From NCBI RefSeq assembly GCF_003410055.1, contig NZ_QUZK01000034.1:62001-126000 (forward strand): a DNA stretch of 64,000 bases, in the 5' to 3' direction. Below the pieces are notes generated by a model. The model worked only from the letters and a program-made list of their open reading frames with translations, was not told where the DNA came from and did no database searches. The position numbers were made by a program, and so were the translations under genes. Shown here piece after piece: positions 7,893 to 17,188 of this stretch. Each line of letters starts with the position of its first letter. Position 1 is the stretch's first letter. Origin of the DNA: Wenzhouxiangella sediminis (GTDB taxonomy: Bacteria > Pseudomonadota > Gammaproteobacteria > Xanthomonadales > Wenzhouxiangellaceae).

Positions 7893-9263
7893 TCAGCACT
7901 CAATGACATTGACAGCCAAGCCACCGCGCGAAGTCTCCTTGTACTTCGACTTCATGTCGCGCCCGGTATCGCGCATGGTCTTGATCACCTTGTCGAGACT
8001 GACGCGATGCTTGCCGTCACCGGCCATGGCCATCCGGGTGGCGTTGACCGCCTTGACCGAGCCCATGGCGTTGCGCTCGATGCAGGGAATCTGCACCAGG
8101 CCGCCGACGGGATCGCAGGTCAGCCCCAGGTTATGTTCCATGCCGATCTCGGCCGCATTTTCCACCTGCGACATGCTACCGCCGAGTGCCGCCGTCAGGC
8201 CGCCGGCGGCCATCGAACAGGCCACGCCGACTTCGCCCTGGCAGCCGACCTCGGCCCCTGAGATCGAGGCGTTTTCCTTGTAGAGGATGCCGATGGCGCC
8301 GGCGGTGAGCAGGAACTCGATGACGCCATCCTCGTCCGCACCGTCGACGAAACGCCGGTAGTAGTGCAGTACCGCCGGAATGATGCCGGCCGCGCCGTTG
8401 GTCGGCGCGGTGACGACGCGCCCGCCGGCGGCGTTCTCCTCGTTGACGGCCAGAGCGTAGAGGTTGATCCAGTCGAGTTGGTCGAGGTTTTCTTCCTTTG
8501 CTCGCGCACACAGCTTCTTGTAGAGCGCCGGCGCCCGGCGGGCCACGTTCAGGCCGCCGGGCAGCGTGCCCTCCATGCCGATGCCGCGATCGACGCATTC
8601 GCGCATGGCCTGCCAGATGGTCAGCAGGCCGTCGCGGATCTCGGCCTCGCTGCGCCAGGCCGACTCGTTGGCCAGCATCACGTCGCTGATGCGCAGGTCG
8701 TGGTCGGCGCAGATGGCGAGCAGCTCATCGCCGGTCGAGAAGGGGTACTTCAGCGGGGTCTCGTCGGCGACGATGCGATCGGCCGCGGCCTCGTCGGCGT
8801 TGACCACGAACCCGCCGCCCACCGAGTAATACTCGCGCGAGAGCAATTCCCCGCCGTCGGCGTCGAAGGCGGTGAAACGCATGCCGTTGGGATGGTGCGG
8901 CAGGGTCTGGCGCTTGTGGAAGACGAGATCCTTGCGCAGGTCCACCGCGATGTCGCGCTCCCCGCCCAGGCGCATGCGCCCGGACTCGGCGATCTCGTCC
9001 ATGCGGCGCGGGATGTGGTCCGGATCGACGCGGTCGGGCATTTCACCCTCCAGGCCGAGAATCACGGCGCGATCGGAGCCGTGCCCCCGGCCGGTGTGCC
9101 CGAGCGAGCCGAAGAGGTCCGACTGCACGCGCACTGTGCGCTCGAGCAGCCCGGCATCGGCCAGGCGCGAGACGAAAGTCGCCGCCGCCCGCATGGGCCC
9201 GACGGTGTGAGAACTCGACGGCCCGATGCCGATCTTGAAGAGGTCGAATATGCTGACAGCCAT
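7893..9263 (-). CDS. sdaA: L-serine ammonia-lyase (iron-sulfur L-serine dehydratase)
   Basis: 456 residues from [27 protein letters not shown], the hallmark N-terminus of single-chain SdaA enzymes; sequence upstream of this ATG is not conserved in type. It converts L-serine to pyruvate and ammonia with a [4Fe-4S] cluster. Cys residues in [10 protein letters not shown] and [12 protein letters not shown] are the expected cluster region, and [11 protein letters not shown] and a C-terminal substrate segment are present. Length matches the family (about 455). The gene points towards the M23 peptidase, with a heptamer repeat in the gap. Confidence 0.93.
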   Translation of the reverse strand: MAVSIFDLFKIGIGPSSSHTVGPMRAAATFVSRLADAGLLERTVRVQSDLFGSLGHTGRGHGSDRAVILGLEGEMPDRVDPDHIPRRMDEIAESGRMRLGGERDIAVDLRKDLVFHKRQTLPHHPNGMRFTAFDADGGELLSREYYSVGGGFVVNADEAAADRIVADETPLKYPFSTGDELLAICADHDLRISDVMLANESAWRSEAEIRDGLLTIWQAMRECVDRGIGMEGTLPGGLNVARRAPALYKKLCARAKEENLDQLDWINLYALAVNEENAAGGRVVTAPTNGAAGIIPAVLHYYRRFVDGADEDGVIEFLLTAGAIGILYKENASISGAEVGCQGEVGVACSMAAGGLTAALGGSMSQVENAAEIGMEHNLGLTCDPVGGLVQIPCIERNAMGSVKAVNATRMAMAGDGKHRVSLDKVIKTMRDTGRDMKSKYKETSRGGLAVNVIEC

Positions 9264-9369
9264 GGCGCGCAGTTTAGCTTCTTTGCCCCTTCGACAACAT
9301 CGGAACGCGCTGGATTCACAGCAGCTAAAATGCAACACTCTGCGATCGCGACATTCGCCGAAAGACCTC

Positions 9370-9600
9370 ATGAAACTCAAGTTCTACACACGCCCGGACT
9401 GCAGCCTGTGCACCAAGGCGGAAGCCCTGCTCGCCGAAGGCGGCTTCGGCAACGCCTACGAGAAGGTCAACATCGAATCCGACCTGGAGCTGCTCGACCG
9501 CTACGGCGACAAGATCCCGGTGGTCCACAACACCGAAACCGGCGAGAAACTGTCCTGGCCGTTCACCGCCTCGCAGGTGCGTGAACTGGTCGCCGACTGA
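9370..9600 (+). CDS. Glutaredoxin-like protein (DUF836 family)
   Basis: 76 residues from [21 protein letters not shown]. The CxxC pair (CSLC) lies at the expected position after the first strand, and [23 protein letters not shown] matches the cis-proline loop (IPV) and substrate edge of the thioredoxin fold. It is probably a thiol-disulfide oxidoreductase of the small DUF836 group. The next gene begins inside its last codons, which suggests co-transcription, though no functional link is evident. It diverges from sdaA across 106 bases. Confidence 0.75.
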   Translation: MKLKFYTRPDCSLCTKAEALLAEGGFGNAYEKVNIESDLELLDRYGDKIPVVHNTETGEKLSWPFTASQVRELVAD

Positions 9601-11416
9601 CGTGACGCAGGCCATTTCCCACGTCGATGCCGCCCGGCTGGAGCAGGCCCTGCTGGCCGGCATCGCCAATGTGTTCCGCCGCCGCGACCACATCAACGCC
9701 ATCAACGTCTTCCCGGTCGCCGACAGCGATACCGGCACCAACCTCGCGTTTACCCTGGCCAGCGTGCGCCGGGCCATCGAGGGCGAAGCCGGCCGCAGTC
9801 TGCCCGATCTGCTCCGAGAGGTCGCCGACGCCGCGCTCGACGGCGCCCGCGGCAACTCGGGCGCAATCATGGCGCAGTACTTCCACGGCCTGAGCGAGTC
9901 TTCCCGCGATTTCCAGGTGCTCGACGGCAAGCGCCTGGCCCAGGTCTCGGCCGCCGGCGCCCGTTCGGCCTGGTCGGCCATGACCAACCCGGTGCCCGGC
10001 ACCCTGCCGACGGTGCTCGAGGACTTCGCCGACGAATTGCTGCGCGTCACCCGCGACGGCGTCGAAGACATCCGCGAACTGTTCGAGCGCGGCCTGGCCC
10101 GGGCGCGCAAGTCGCTGGCCGCCACGCCCGAGCAGCTCAGCGCCCTGGCCGATGCGGGCGTGGTCGATGCCGGCGCCCAGGGTTTCGTCGACCTGCTCGA
10201 GGGCATCCGGCGCTACATGCGCAGCGGCCGGATGCCGCGCTTCGCCGCCGAATCGGCGCCGCCGGCGGCCGCCGGCGAGCGCGAGCACGCCGCACCGGAC
10301 AAACACCGCTTCTGCACCGAGTGCCTGATCGAGGGCGACCGTCTCGACGTCATCCGGCTGCGCGAACGACTCGACGCACTCGACGCCAGCTCCCTGGTGG
10401 TGGCCGGCGGGGAGCGGCGCGCCCGGGTGCATATCCACACCGACAGCCCGGGCGAAGTGTTCAGTCTCTGCGGCGAGTTCGGCGAACTGCGGCAGCAGAA
10501 AGCCGACGACATGACCCGCCAGCACGGCCTGATGAACCACGCCGGCAGCGTGGCCATCGTCACCGATTCGGCCGCCGACCTGCCGGCCGAAGAGGTCGAG
10601 CGCCTCGGCATCCACGTGGTGGCCGTGCGGCTGAACTTCGGCGACGAGGAATTCCTCGACAAGCTGACCATGACGCCGGCGCAGTTCTACGCCCGCCTGG
10701 CCGAATCCCCGGTGCACCCGCAGACCTCGCAGCCGCCGCCGGCCGACTTTCGCCGCCAGTACGAACTGCTGACCTCGCACGGACTCGACGTGCTCGGCAT
10801 CCAGATCTCCGGGCGCCTCAGCGGCACCCTGCAGGCCGCGCGCCGGACCGCCGAGCGGGTCGATCCCGAACGCATCGAAGTGATGGACACGCGCAACGCC
10901 GCCTGCGGCCAGGGGCTGATGGTGCTCTGGGCCGCCGAGGCCGCGGCGAAGGGCTGGGAGCGCGTCGCCATCCGGACCCGTCTGACCGAAATGCGCGACA
11001 GCTTCAAGACCTACGCCCTGGCCCGCGACCTCAGCTGGGGCGTGCGCGGCGGCCGCGCCAAGCCCTGGATGGAGACGCTCGCGCGCAAGCTGCGCCTCAA
11101 CCCCATCCTGACCGCCTCGCCGGAAGGCGAGCTGGTCGCCCGCGGCGTGATCGCCGGACGCCGAGCAACGGTGGAGAAATTCGCCCGCTACCTGCTGCGC
11201 CGGATGGATCCCGGGGCGACCTACCGCGTGATCATCAGCCACACCGACGCCGAGGCCGACGCAAAGGCCCTGCGCAAACGCATCCTGGCCGGTCACCCGC
11301 AGGTCGACGCCTGCTGGGTGGTGGAAGCCAGCCCGGCCGTGGGCGCCCACGCCGGCCCGGGCACCCTGATCGCCGGCATGCACGTGTGGGAACCGCCGGA
11401 GGCGCGTCATGATTGA
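9581..11416 (+). CDS. DAK2-DegV fusion protein, predicted single-chain fatty acid kinase
   Basis: 611 residues. The N-terminal DhaL/DAK2 domain has NVFPVADSDTGTN (Mg-ATP aspartates) and ARGNSGAIMAQYFHGL, the signatures of FakA. A linker region is followed by a complete DegV/FakB fold: IVTDSAADLPAEEV, TSQPPP, SGRLSGTLQAAR and DTRNAACGQGLM. In Firmicutes the separate FakA and FakB proteins phosphorylate fatty acids to acyl-phosphate. Here kinase and fatty-acid carrier are one chain, and the stop overlaps plsY, whose enzyme consumes acyl-phosphate. GTG at 9581 has AGG upstream; GTG at 9602 is an alternative. Activity is inferred. Confidence 0.85.
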   Translation: MNWSPTDVTQAISHVDAARLEQALLAGIANVFRRRDHINAINVFPVADSDTGTNLAFTLASVRRAIEGEAGRSLPDLLREVADAALDGARGNSGAIMAQYFHGLSESSRDFQVLDGKRLAQVSAAGARSAWSAMTNPVPGTLPTVLEDFADELLRVTRDGVEDIRELFERGLARARKSLAATPEQLSALADAGVVDAGAQGFVDLLEGIRRYMRSGRMPRFAAESAPPAAAGEREHAAPDKHRFCTECLIEGDRLDVIRLRERLDALDASSLVVAGGERRARVHIHTDSPGEVFSLCGEFGELRQQKADDMTRQHGLMNHAGSVAIVTDSAADLPAEEVERLGIHVVAVRLNFGDEEFLDKLTMTPAQFYARLAESPVHPQTSQPPPADFRRQYELLTSHGLDVLGIQISGRLSGTLQAARRTAERVDPERIEVMDTRNAACGQGLMVLWAAEAAAKGWERVAIRTRLTEMRDSFKTYALARDLSWGVRGGRAKPWMETLARKLRLNPILTASPEGELVARGVIAGRRATVEKFARYLLRRMDPGATYRVIISHTDAEADAKALRKRILAGHPQVDACWVVEASPAVGAHAGPGTLIAGMHVWEPPEARHD

Positions 11417-12047
11417 ACTGGCGCTGGTCCTCGTCGGCGGCTACCTGCTGGGATCGATCTCCGGCTCCCTGCTGCTCGGCCGCCTGCGCGGCGTCGACAT
11501 CCGCACCATGGGCTCGGGCAACGCCGGCGGCACCAACGCCCTGCGTACCGTGGGTTGGCAGTTTGCCCTCGGCGTGGTCCTCATCGACGTCGGCAAGGGC
11601 GCAGCGGCCGCCGGCCTGCTGCCCCTGGCCGCGCCGTGGCTCTCGGCCGAGCCGCTCGACTTCACGACCCTGGCGGCGGCCGGCGGATTCACGGCCGTGG
11701 TCGGCCACGTCTGGCCGCTGTACTTCCGCTTTCGCGGCGGCAAGGGCGCGGGCACGGCCGTCGGCGCGATTGCGGTCGTGGCGCCCTGGTGCCTGGCGCC
11801 GCTGTTGCTGGTCTGGCTGGTCACGCTCATCGGCACCGGCTATGTCGGCCTGGCCACCATCCTGGCCGGCCTGAGCCTGGTGCCGTCGATGTGGATGCTC
11901 GGCCCCGCCCCCTTGCCGAATGCCCTGGCCGCGCTGGCCATCGCCCTGGCCGTACTGCTGGTCTACACCCACCGCGCCAACCTGGCGCGCATGCGCGCCG
12001 GTGACGAGAACCGCTTCGAGAAAGCTCGCCTGCTCAAGCGGCGCTGA
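11409..12047 (+). CDS. plsY: Glycerol-3-phosphate acyltransferase PlsY (acyl-phosphate dependent)
   Basis: 212 residues, membrane protein with about five segments. It transfers acyl groups from acyl-phosphate to glycerol-3-phosphate, the first step of phospholipid synthesis. The three family motifs are visible: GSGNAGGTNALR, GHVWPLYFRFRGGKGAGT and the C-terminal His/Asn region (YTHRANLARMRAGDENRF). The start overlaps the end of the DAK2-DegV gene by eight bases, so translation is probably coupled. The context suggests exogenous or recycled fatty acids are fed directly into this step. Confidence 0.93.
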   Translation: MIELALVLVGGYLLGSISGSLLLGRLRGVDIRTMGSGNAGGTNALRTVGWQFALGVVLIDVGKGAAAAGLLPLAAPWLSAEPLDFTTLAAAGGFTAVVGHVWPLYFRFRGGKGAGTAVGAIAVVAPWCLAPLLLVWLVTLIGTGYVGLATILAGLSLVPSMWMLGPAPLPNALAALAIALAVLLVYTHRANLARMRAGDENRFEKARLLKRR

Positions 12048-12066
12048 GGACGCTCGACGAGCCCGC

Positions 12067-13023
12067 ATGAAACCCGGTCTGCATCAACTCTATGCCCGCC
12101 TGGCCGACGGCGAGCTTCACAACGGCGCGGCCCTGGCCGAAGAGCTGGGCGTCACCCGCGCGGCGGTGTGGAAGCGCATGCAGGCGCTTCGCGACATGGG
12201 GCTGGAGATTTCGGGCACGGCCGGCGACGGTTATCGCCTGCCGCGTCCGATCGAGCTGCTCGATGCCGACGCCATCCGGCGGCAGCTCAGTAGCGGGGAG
12301 CTCGAGGTGGACGTCGTCGGGGCCGTCGACTCCACCAACGCGCGGCTCGCGGCCGCCGGCGGCCCGCACGCCCGCGCCCTGCTGGCCGAGGCGCAGACGG
12401 CCGGACGCGGGCGGCGCGGACGCGGCTGGCAATCACCGCCGGGCAGCGGGCTCTACCTCTCGCTGGCCTGGCACTTCGAGTCGGGCCTGGCCGGCCTGGC
12501 CCCGCTCAGCCTCGTCGTCGGCCTGACCGTCGCCGAAACGCTGCGGCGGGCCAGCGGGGCGGATGTCACGGTCAAATGGCCCAACGACCTGTTCGTCGAG
12601 GCGGGCAAGCTCGGCGGCTGCCTGGTCGAACTCGGCGGCGCCGCCGAAGGTCCCTGCCGGGCGATCATCGGCATCGGCATCAACCTGTTCGACACAGCGT
12701 CCATGGCCAGCGTCGACCAGGCCTGGACGGCACTGGGACGCCACGGCGAGCCGGTCGGTCGCAACGATCTCGCCGCCCGGCTGCTGGACGCACTGGCCGC
12801 CGCGCTGGCGGACTTCGACCGGCACGGCTTCGACGATTTTCTCGCCCGCTGGCCCGCGTTCGACGCCCTGGCCGACCGTCCGGTGCGCGTCATTCACGGC
12901 AACGGCTCGGAGATGACCGGAACGGCCCGCGGCATCGACGGCCAGGGTCGTCTGCAGCTCGAAACCGATGACGGCCGCCGCCGCGCGATCGCCAGCGGGG
13001 AGGTGAGCGTCCGTGTCCGCTGA
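12067..13023 (+). CDS. birA: Bifunctional biotin operon repressor / biotin-[acetyl-CoA-carboxylase] ligase
   Basis: 318 residues. An N-terminal winged helix (GAALAEELGVTRAAVWKRMQALRDMG) is followed by the ligase domain with DSTNARL, the nucleotide loop GRGRRGRGWQSPPGSGLYLS and KWPNDLF, then a C-terminal SH3-like domain (GTARGIDGQGRLQLE). It adenylates biotin and attaches it to carboxyl carrier protein; the HTH suggests it also represses biotin genes. It lies 19 bases after plsY and overlaps coaX by 11 bases. bioC lies 3 kb downstream. Confidence 0.92.
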   Translation: MKPGLHQLYARLADGELHNGAALAEELGVTRAAVWKRMQALRDMGLEISGTAGDGYRLPRPIELLDADAIRRQLSSGELEVDVVGAVDSTNARLAAAGGPHARALLAEAQTAGRGRRGRGWQSPPGSGLYLSLAWHFESGLAGLAPLSLVVGLTVAETLRRASGADVTVKWPNDLFVEAGKLGGCLVELGGAAEGPCRAIIGIGINLFDTASMASVDQAWTALGRHGEPVGRNDLAARLLDALAAALADFDRHGFDDFLARWPAFDALADRPVRVIHGNGSEMTGTARGIDGQGRLQLETDDGRRRAIASGEVSVRVR

Positions 13024-13747
13024 CCTGGTCATCGACATCGGCCATTCCCGGCTCAAATGGGCCCGGCTGGTCGACGGCGCTCTGGACGCGACCAGCGTCG
13101 GGCGGGCCTCGACCGACGAAGCCGACGCCCTGTACGCTGCGCTCGAGCGCAGCGACTGTCGTCGGGCCCTGATTTCCGGCCAGTCGCGGATCGACTCGGT
13201 CACGCGGATTACCGATCGTCTACGGCAGCTGGGCGCGCAAGTCGATATCATTGCAACCGGCGATCGAACGCTGCCGGTAGCGCCCGCCTACAAGTCGCTG
13301 GGCTGCGACCGCTGGCTGGCGCTGCAGAAGCCCTGGATGGAGGGGCCCGCGCCATTCGTCGTGGTCGATTGCGGCACGGCGATCACCGTCGACCTGGTCG
13401 ACGGCGAAGGCCGCCACCGCGGCGGCTGGATCATGCCCGGCATTCACACTGCGCGCGGCGGACTGTTCGCCCGCGCCCCGGGCCTGAACCGCCCACTGCC
13501 GGAGGCCGGCGACATCGACCGGCCGGCGCGCGACACCGGCACCGCGCTGGCGCGGGGGGGACTGATGCTGGCCGCCGGCGGCATCGATCGCGTCGTTCGG
13601 GCGGCCGAACGCGCCGCCGGAGATCAAGTCAGCCTGTGGCTGACCGGGGGGAACGCCGCCGAGCTGGCCTCGCACCTGGAGCGGGCCGCCCGGCACGAGC
13701 AGCACCTGGTGCTTCACGGACTGGCCATGGCAACGCAAGCGAAATGA
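13013..13747 (+). CDS. coaX: Type III pantothenate kinase
   Basis: 244 residues from a GTG that overlaps the end of birA. It performs the first step of coenzyme A synthesis, phosphorylating pantothenate. Visible motifs are DIGHSRLKW (phosphate-binding loop of the ASKHA fold), VVDCGTAITVDLV and GGWIMPGIHTARGGL. birA-coaX adjacency is common in proteobacteria, where this protein was first called Baf. It overlaps the following SPOR gene by four bases. Confidence 0.9.
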   Translation: MSADLVIDIGHSRLKWARLVDGALDATSVGRASTDEADALYAALERSDCRRALISGQSRIDSVTRITDRLRQLGAQVDIIATGDRTLPVAPAYKSLGCDRWLALQKPWMEGPAPFVVVDCGTAITVDLVDGEGRHRGGWIMPGIHTARGGLFARAPGLNRPLPEAGDIDRPARDTGTALARGGLMLAAGGIDRVVRAAERAAGDQVSLWLTGGNAAELASHLERAARHEQHLVLHGLAMATQAK

Positions 13748-14412
13748 ATGATTTTCCATGGCGATGGACCGCCGTCGCCCTCATCGCAATCAACGCCGGC
13801 GTCTTCGTCTTTGGCGGACTCGGCAGCGAGCCGCCGCAGGCCAGGCAGGGAGAACTGCCGCCGCTTGATCCGAACCTGCCGCGGGTGGACCTGGTCGAGG
13901 CGCCCGGCAGCGCCGAAGGCGCATCCGGGCCGGCCTGCTACACCATCGGCCCGCTGCCGACCCTGCTCGCGCAGCAGCGCGCCTCCGACCGCCTGGCGCC
14001 CTTCACCAGCCGACTCAAAGCGCGACAGACCGAGGCCGACCGCGACCGCGGCTGGTGGGTCTACCTGCCGGCCACCAACCGCAACGATGCGCTCGCCCTG
14101 ACCCGCCGCCTGGCCGAGCGCGGGGTCGAGGACTACTACGTGGTCGCCGGCGGCAGCCTCGAGAATGCGGTATCCGTCGGCCTCTACGAGAACATCGAGA
14201 ACGCCCGCGAACGACAGCGGCGCATCCGCGCCATGGGCTTCGACGCCCAGCTCGAAGTGCGGCGCGAGACCGTGCCGCAGTTCTGGGTGGACTACCGCGT
14301 CGAGCCCGGCGAGGCGCCGCCGTGGCGATTCATCGTGCGCGCCTCGCCCGGCGCCCAGCGCATCCAGGTACCCTGCACCGAGTACAGCCTGACCGCCAAC
14401 GACGAAAGCTGA
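13744..14412 (+). CDS. SPOR-domain membrane-anchored protein
   Basis: 222 residues starting in an ATGA overlap with coaX. One N-terminal transmembrane segment (WTAVALIAINAGVFVFGGL), a proline-rich linker, a Cys-containing segment (CYTIGPLPTLLAQQRASDRL) and a SPOR-like fold with WWVYLPATNRNDALAL, DYYVVAGGSLENAVSVGLY and ARERQRRIRAMGFDAQL. SPOR domains bind denuded glycan strands at the division site. A short copy of this arrangement commonly follows coaX in related genomes, so a cell-envelope role is likely; the partner is unknown. Confidence 0.75.
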   Translation: MNDFPWRWTAVALIAINAGVFVFGGLGSEPPQARQGELPPLDPNLPRVDLVEAPGSAEGASGPACYTIGPLPTLLAQQRASDRLAPFTSRLKARQTEADRDRGWWVYLPATNRNDALALTRRLAERGVEDYYVVAGGSLENAVSVGLYENIENARERQRRIRAMGFDAQLEVRRETVPQFWVDYRVEPGEAPPWRFIVRASPGAQRIQVPCTEYSLTANDES

Positions 14413-14415
14413 GGA

Positions 14416-15306
14416 ATGGAATTCCGACTCCGCGCCAGAATCTTTTCCAGCCCGGCCGGCCCCTGGCTGCGCCTGATGCGTTTCGACCGCCCCATCGGCA
14501 TCGCCCTGCTGCTGTGGCCGACCTGGTGGGGGCTGTGGTTCGCCGCCGGCGGCGTGCCTTCCATCAAGAACCTGGTGATTTTCACCGCGGGCGTCATCGT
14601 GATGCGCGCGACCGGCTGCGTGATCAACGACTACGCCGACCGCGAACTCGACCCCCACGTGGCGCGCACCGTGGACCGGCCGATCGCCGCCGGCGAGATC
14701 ACCGCCCGCCAGGCCCTGTTGCTTTTCTTCGCCCTGCTGGCGGCGGCCTTCGTGCTGGTGCTGCTGACCAACCGGCTGACCATCCTCATGGCCTTCTTCG
14801 GCGCCCTGCTGGCGGCCACCTACCCCTTCTTCAAGCGCTTCACGCATTTTCCGCAGCTGGTGCTGGGCGCCTCGTTCAGCTGGGCCATTCCCATGGCCTT
14901 CGCCGCCGAGGCCGGCCAGGTGCCGGCCCTGGCCTGGTGGCTGTTCGCCGCCAACTTCATCTGGACGGTGATCTTCGACACCGAGTACGCCATGGCCGAC
15001 CGCGACGACGACCTCAAGGTCGGCGTCAAGTCGACGGCCATCGCCTTCGGCCGCGCCGACGTACCGATCCTGGGCGCGCTGATGGGCGTGATGATCGCCC
15101 TGCTGCTGATGATCGGCCTGCGCTACCTGCCCGAGCCGGCCTGGTTCACTGCCGTCGCCCTGGTCTTCCTCCACTTCCAGCTCCAGCTCTGGCGTATCCG
15201 CGACCGCGACCCCGCAACCTGCTTCAGAACCTTCCTCAGCAATCACTGGGTAGGCCTGTTCATCTTCACCGGCGCCGCCGTCTCCCTCGCAATGCAACAA
15301 ACCTGA
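14416..15306 (+). CDS. ubiA: 4-hydroxybenzoate polyprenyltransferase
   Basis: 296 residues, about nine membrane segments. It prenylates 4-hydroxybenzoate in ubiquinone synthesis. The two aspartate-rich motifs that bind Mg-prenyl diphosphate are present: NDYADRELD and DTEYAMADRDDD. FDRPIGIALLLWPTWWGL is the usual N-terminus of proteobacterial UbiA. It starts three bases after the SPOR gene, last in a tight forward series, and converges on comF across a gap that holds a repeat. Confidence 0.94.
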   Translation: MEFRLRARIFSSPAGPWLRLMRFDRPIGIALLLWPTWWGLWFAAGGVPSIKNLVIFTAGVIVMRATGCVINDYADRELDPHVARTVDRPIAAGEITARQALLLFFALLAAAFVLVLLTNRLTILMAFFGALLAATYPFFKRFTHFPQLVLGASFSWAIPMAFAAEAGQVPALAWWLFAANFIWTVIFDTEYAMADRDDDLKVGVKSTAIAFGRADVPILGALMGVMIALLLMIGLRYLPEPAWFTAVALVFLHFQLQLWRIRDRDPATCFRTFLSNHWVGLFIFTGAAVSLAMQQT

Positions 15307-15394
15307 CCCCCACCCCCAACCTTTCCGCCAACTTCACAACCCTCCCGGCGAAGCCGGCCCCCAACGCCCCGAAACGCCGCCGGAACCCGAACTG

Positions 15395-15493
15395 ACGCGA
15401 AGCGTCATCCCGGACCCCGATCCGGGACCTCCCTTTGCCTGAACCCCTTGGTTTTTCCTGAAACCTGAAACCTGAAACCTGAACCCTGAAACC
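15395..15493. repeat. REP-like palindromes plus heptamer array (CCTGAAA)5, single arm
   Basis: The ubiA-comF gap contains two short palindromes (GACGC-GAA-GCGTC and TCCCGGA-N5-TCCGGGA) resembling a widespread GTCATCCCGGA-type interspersed repeat. Five 7-mers follow at 15457-15491 (CCTGAAA three times, CCTGAAC, CCTGAAA). The array ends six bases before the comF stop. It matches the right arms of the complete elements at 36.2 and 39.1 kb, but no left arm is visible. Confidence 0.75.
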
Positions 15494-15499
15494 GAGTCT

Positions 15500-16174
15500 T
15501 CACGCCCTCGCCACCACCCAAACATCAACCCACTCCACCCCCGCCTGCCGCAAGACCCGCGCACACGCATCCAGCGTCGTCCCCGTGGTCATGACGTCAT
15601 CCACCAGCGCGACGTGTCGCACTCGCCCGCCGGGCAAGCGCGCCCGAAAGGCGCCTCGCACGTTCGCCCCGCGGCTCGCCGCCGGCAGGGCGGACTGGGC
15701 CGGCGTGGCCCGCGAGCGGTTCAGCATGGCCGCCACGGGAATGCCCCCGAGCTGGCGAGACAGATCGTCGGCGAGCATTCCGGACTGGTTGAAGCCGCGC
15801 CAGAGATGACGGCGCCAGTGCAGCGGCACCGGGACGAGCGCCTGTGGCCGGTGGGCCCCGACGGCGGCCAGGCGCCGCGCGGTCAGGTTCGCCAGCAAGC
15901 GCCCGCTGGCAAGGTCGCGATGGAACTTGAAGCGATGAACCAGGCGCTCGACCGGCCCGGTGTAGGCGAAGGCCGGCCAGGTACGGCGGAAGGCCGGCGG
16001 TCGACGGCTGCACCGACCGCACGCGCGGGTCGGCGTCGGCATCGGCAGGCCGCATTGCCGGCACTGATCGGCGATCGCCGGCAAGTCGGCCTCGCAACCG
16101 GCGCAGCAATCCAGACCCGGCCGCCCGCGGCAGCCGCAGATCAGGCATACTGACGGCATCAGCCGGCCGATCAC
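15500..16174 (-). CDS. comF: ComF family protein (phosphoribosyltransferase-like competence factor)
   Basis: About 224 residues. The N-terminal zinc region has CLICGCRGRPGLDCCAGC and further CxxC pairs (CRQCG, CGRC), followed by a phosphoribosyltransferase fold with the PRPP loop VALVDDVMTTGTTLDAC. ComF proteins are needed for DNA uptake during transformation in several bacteria. The start is uncertain: an AGGAGG at 16188-16193 favours this GTG, while ATG at 16159 and ATG at 16201 are alternatives. It is divergent from bioC, as in many gammaproteobacteria. Confidence 0.85.
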   Translation of the reverse strand: MIGRLMPSVCLICGCRGRPGLDCCAGCEADLPAIADQCRQCGLPMPTPTRACGRCSRRPPAFRRTWPAFAYTGPVERLVHRFKFHRDLASGRLLANLTARRLAAVGAHRPQALVPVPLHWRRHLWRGFNQSGMLADDLSRQLGGIPVAAMLNRSRATPAQSALPAASRGANVRGAFRARLPGGRVRHVALVDDVMTTGTTLDACARVLRQAGVEWVDVWVVARA

Positions 16175-16267
16175 ACTCGAAACGACGCCTCCTGAGCGCA
16201 TCACCGCCCGCCCCCGGATGGTTGCTCCAACGCCTGAAAGCCTATCACCCCTGAACGCGATCGATCG

Positions 16268-17098
16268 ATGAGCGCCCGCACCGACGCCAGCAGAATCCGA
16301 CGCCGATTCGACGTGGCCGCCGCCGGCTACGACGAACACGCCGCCCTGTTCGAGGAAGTGGGCAGCCGCCTGCTCGAACGCCTCGACGGCCTGAAATTCG
16401 AACCCGAACGCATCGTCGACCTGGGCTGCGGCACCGGCAGCCGCACACTGGCACTTCGAGAACGCTACCCGAACGCGCAGCTTCTGGCCTTCGACAGCGC
16501 ATCGGGCATGCTCGAGCGGGCCCGCAAACGCCGCGGCCGCTGGCGCAAGCGCTTCGTGCCGGTGCGCGCGGATTTCGATGCACTGCCGCTGGCCGAGGCC
16601 AGCGTCGACCTGGTCTACGCCAATCTCTCCATGCAGTGGAGCACCGACCTGGCCGCCGCCCTGGCGGGGCTGCGCCGGGTCATGCGGCCGCGGGGCCTGC
16701 TGCTGATGACCCTGCCCGGCCCCGACACCCTGGTCGAGCTGCAGCGCGCCGGCGCCGTGATCGAAGGCGGCGTGAGCACCCACGCGCAGGAACTTGGCGA
16801 CCTGCTCACGCGCGCCGGCTTCCAGGAACCCGTCCTCGACACCGACTGGCTGACGACCACGCACGCGAGCACGGCCGGGCTGCTGGCCGATCTCGACCAC
16901 CTGGGGCTGGCCTGTTCGCTGCCGGGCGGCCGGGGCGAGCTCGAGACAGCGCTCGGCGGCGGCGAAATCGCCGTCACCTGGGAGATGCTCTACGCCACCG
17001 CCTGGTCCCCCGACGAAGGCCAGCCGATCCGCACCGATCGCGGCGAGGAAGCCAGCGTCTCGGCGACCAGCCTGGGCATCCGGAAACGCCGCAGTTGA
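16268..17098 (+). CDS. bioC: Malonyl-ACP O-methyltransferase BioC-like
   Basis: 276 residues, class I SAM-dependent methyltransferase: RRRFDVAAAGYDEHA at the N-terminus, motif I IVDLGCGTGSRT, then AFDSASGML, and VDLVYANLSMQWSTD in the region typical of BioC. BioC methylates malonyl-ACP to start pimelate synthesis for biotin. The birA gene nearby fits, but no bioBFHD genes are in the window, and the related NDUFAF5-type methyltransferases share these motifs, so the exact substrate is not certain. Confidence 0.75.
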   Translation: MSARTDASRIRRRFDVAAAGYDEHAALFEEVGSRLLERLDGLKFEPERIVDLGCGTGSRTLALRERYPNAQLLAFDSASGMLERARKRRGRWRKRFVPVRADFDALPLAEASVDLVYANLSMQWSTDLAAALAGLRRVMRPRGLLLMTLPGPDTLVELQRAGAVIEGGVSTHAQELGDLLTRAGFQEPVLDTDWLTTTHASTAGLLADLDHLGLACSLPGGRGELETALGGGEIAVTWEMLYATAWSPDEGQPIRTDRGEEASVSATSLGIRKRRS

Positions 17099-17188
17099 AG
17101 GCTCCGCAAGGGACGATCATGGTATTCTTGCGCCTCTGCCGGCGGGCCGTACCGCCGGAGGTCGACACAAACGAATTTCCGAGTACCC

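Noticed and set aside
13714-15300. A 528-codon minus-strand frame opposite the SPOR gene and ubiA
   Set aside because: The forward strand carries ubiA with both Asp-rich motifs and tight operon spacing; the reverse frame is low-complexity Gly/Glu/Gln sequence typical of a shadow.
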